Positions 61,964-64,000 of a stretch of DNA of 64,000 nucleotides are shown here, piece after piece (position 1 is the first letter of the stretch; each line of letters starts with the position of its first letter). Origin of the DNA: Candidatus Enterococcus willemsii (GTDB taxonomy: Bacteria; Bacillota; Bacilli; Lactobacillales; Enterococcaceae). The notes under the pieces were generated by a model that did no database searches, was not told the origin of the DNA, and saw only the letters and a list, made by a program, of their open reading frames with translations. The stretch is taken from NCBI RefSeq assembly GCF_009933335.1, contig NZ_MAEL01000035.1:124001-188000 (forward strand). The letters run 5' to 3'. A program made the position numbers and the translations under genes.

Positions 61964-64000
61964 ATGAAAGAAAAATTACAAGCAATCATTGAAGAAAATA
62001 CACAAGAATTTGTTCTCAGCCAAAAGAGAGAAAAATTAACTGCCAATGAGTTAGCTGACAAGCTGAATCAAAAGCGTAATACGGTCAGTAAATACTTGAA
62101 TCAGTTGTGGGAGCAAGGGGTTTTCATTAAAATTAATACTCGACCAGTGTTATTTATGTCTAGGAAAATCTTGAAAGATGCAGGATATTTAGTGGAAACT
62201 GCCTCCGTTGAGACCATTTCCGATTTAAAAAAATTAGAAGAAAATACATTTATGAAACTAATTGGAATCAACGGTAGCTTACAATCGGCCATTCAACAAA
62301 TTGAAACCGCAACCATGTATCCAGATAATGGTCTAGCCTTTATTTTATTTGGTCCTTCGGGTTCTGGAAAGTCCTATATTGCAAAATTATCGCATCAATA
62401 TGCAATTAGCCAACGATGTCTATCCAAAGAGGCGCCTTTTATCGTCTTGAATTGTGCGCAGTATGCCGATAATCCGGAGTTACTGTCTTCCTTATTGTTC
62501 GGTTATGTCAAAGGCGCATTCACGGGTGCAGAAGAAGAAAAAGAAGGCCTCTTAGCTGCGGCTGATGGAGGGATTTTGTTTTTAGACGAGGTGCACCGGT
62601 TATCACCAGAATCGCAGGAAAAATTATTTATTTTTATGGATAAGGGAACGTATACCCCTCTTGGAGCGGTCAAAGAAACCAAAAAAGCCAATGTACGTTT
62701 AATCTTTGCGACAACTGAAAAAAGAGAAAAATTCTTATTAACGACATTTATCCGACGAATCCCGATTCAAATTGAATTGCCAAACTTGCATCAACGCAGT
62801 GAGCGAGAACGATTAGAATTAATTTATACGTTTTTCCAAGAAGAGTCGGTTATTTTAGATACGACATTGTCGATTAGCAGTCGCGTGATTCAAGTGTTGA
62901 TGCACTACCAATTTGCTGGTAATGTGGGAGAATTAAAAAATACGATTAAATATTTATGTGCATTCCAGTATCGAAAAATGGATCGAAAGCGTCAATTAAT
63001 TATTAATACGTCACTCTTACCAGAAGAAATTTATGCTTTGGTCGAAGAAGAAAACACAATTAGCCCTGTAAAAAATATTCTTATCTCTCCCAATACCTTG
63101 ATTCGTGAGTTGGAAGGACTCGGTAAATCCAAAGATGCATCGAAAATTGATAAGTTATTTGAAGAAATTTTATCCTTGTTTCAACTATACGAAGAAGAAC
63201 TAACTAGCAATGAGTTTTTGAAAAAAGCTTTGCTAAAAGTGGATTTAATGATGGACAGTTTTGTGTTTGATAAAATGAGTGAAAATAACCGGATGTTGTT
63301 GCAGATGATTAATCGGAAAGTAAAAAGTATCATGAATTTCTTGGAAGAAGACTATCACTTAACGATTTTTAAAAACGGCGCATTTTACATTTCAAGCTAT
63401 CTTTTTTATCGGATGCAACAAAATTATCTGGAAAATGAACATGAATCTAAATTTGCCAAATTAAAGCAATTTTTGATGAATAGTTACAATGAGGCTTATG
63501 AAAATGCCAAGAATTTAATTTTTCTACTAGAGAACAAGTTGGATATTTTCTTAAACACCAAAGATGAGATTTTACTCACTTTTTATTTGATTAGTACCGA
63601 TTTGCAACAACGTGAAGAACAACGGAGCAAAGTCCTGATTTTAGCGCATGGCTTTGCGACAGCCAGCAGTTTAGCGAATGTTGGCAATCGCTTATTGAAT
63701 CAACAAATTTTTGAAGCATTTGACATGTCTTTAGAATCAACAGCCATTGAAATTGGGCAAAAAGTCGATGAATATATCCAAAAAAATCGTGACAATGAAG
63801 AGTTTATTTTTCTCGTCGATATGGGTTCTTTACAAGAAATTGAACGTTACATTCATCCGAGAGATTCAATTTTTATTGGAATTGTCAATAATGTGACAAC
63901 GTCGATGGTTCTGTCAGTCGGACAAATGATTATTAACAAAATGGATCCTAAAACACTAATTGATACCATTCAAGCAGAACAACAAATTGAAACCAAATTC
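61964..64000 (+). CDS. LevR-like sigma-54 activator, 3' end beyond the window
   Basis: An open frame of 679 codons without a stop. It has an N-terminal HTH (about 25-48) and an AAA+ domain with Walker A GPSGSGKS (130-137), the sigma-54 contact motif GAFTGA (184-189) and Walker B LFLDE (205-209). A PRD-like helical region and a IIA-Man-like domain with His562 in LAHGFATAS follow. LevR/ManR proteins switch on mannose-family PTS operons in a PTS-dependent way. AAAGGTGG precedes the ATG. Its target is probably to the right of the window. Confidence 0.9.
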   Translation, partial: MKEKLQAIIEENTQEFVLSQKREKLTANELADKLNQKRNTVSKYLNQLWEQGVFIKINTRPVLFMSRKILKDAGYLVETASVETISDLKKLEENTFMKLIGINGSLQSAIQQIETATMYPDNGLAFILFGPSGSGKSYIAKLSHQYAISQRCLSKEAPFIVLNCAQYADNPELLSSLLFGYVKGAFTGAEEEKEGLLAAADGGILFLDEVHRLSPESQEKLFIFMDKGTYTPLGAVKETKKANVRLIFATTEKREKFLLTTFIRRIPIQIELPNLHQRSERERLELIYTFFQEESVILDTTLSISSRVIQVLMHYQFAGNVGELKNTIKYLCAFQYRKMDRKRQLIINTSLLPEEIYALVEEENTISPVKNILISPNTLIRELEGLGKSKDASKIDKLFEEILSLFQLYEEELTSNEFLKKALLKVDLMMDSFVFDKMSENNRMLLQMINRKVKSIMNFLEEDYHLTIFKNGAFYISSYLFYRMQQNYLENEHESKFAKLKQFLMNSYNEAYENAKNLIFLLENKLDIFLNTKDEILLTFYLISTDLQQREEQRSKVLILAHGFATASSLANVGNRLLNQQIFEAFDMSLESTAIEIGQKVDEYIQKNRDNEEFIFLVDMGSLQEIERYIHPRDSIFIGIVNNVTTSMVLSVGQMIINKMDPKTLIDTIQAEQQIETKF

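Overview
The window looks like a chromosome segment of a low-GC lactic acid bacterium, most likely Enterococcus or a close relative. The evidence is AT-rich DNA, strong AAGGAGG ribosome binding sites, the gmk-rpoZ-priA-def-fmt-rsmB-stp-prkC block, ctsR-clpC without mcsA/mcsB, cydABCD beside a demethylmenaquinone/NDH-2 cluster, a LytSR-lrgAB locus, and many PTS operons with PRD or Mga-type regulators. I saw no rRNA, tRNA, insertion sequence or CRISPR array.

Layout. 1-1447: thiE-thiD. 1503-4822: an unrecognised protein, a class A sortase and a patatin-like phospholipase. 4935-15350: a housekeeping block (YdbC, YicC-type nuclease, gmk, rpoZ, priA, def, fmt, rsmB, PP2C phosphatase, PASTA kinase). 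15486-18494: ctsR-clpC behind a CtsR box. 18634-24055: a DUF2188 protein, a flavin oxidoreductase with an NADP-binding partner, an Mga-like regulator, a quinone-oxidoreductase-like MDR protein and a TauE/SafE permease. 24321-30213: cydABCD. 30290-36084: fetAB-lytSR, then lrgAB. 36136-39081: an AgrC/AgrA-type two-component system with small genes. 39114-40568: a guanidine-I riboswitch and its efflux operon. 40612-43824: polyprenyl synthase, menA and type II NADH dehydrogenase, which would supply the quinone and electrons for cytochrome bd. 43904-49156: an SRPBCC protein, a MerR/MFS/DUF4811 locus and a PadR-DUF1700-DUF4097 module. 49410-55035: a mannose-family PTS operon with a tyrosine phosphatase and a regulator. 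55983-60512: a beta-glucoside-type PTS operon under LicT-type antitermination, with a frameshifted licT and two esterases. 60671-61858: an MFS transporter. 61964-64000: the 5' part of a LevR-like sigma-54 activator cut by the window end.

The most interesting region is 36100-39110. Three copies of a LytTR-type operator (9-bp repeat, 12-bp spacer, 9-bp repeat) each sit exactly 31 bp upstream of a -10 hexamer, in one consistent orientation. One (P3) drives a secreted 71-residue protein and an overlapping 53-residue membrane protein. The other two (P1, P2) fire away from the kinase into the intergenic region, where P2 precedes a seven-codon ORF with a well-placed Shine-Dalgarno, and then the guanidine riboswitch. 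No AgrB-like protease or double-glycine transporter is present in the window. This looks like a self-contained regulatory circuit with unidentified small signals or effectors.

Start codons were adjusted by ribosome-binding-site position in many genes. Function calls rest on motifs and family knowledge recalled without searches.
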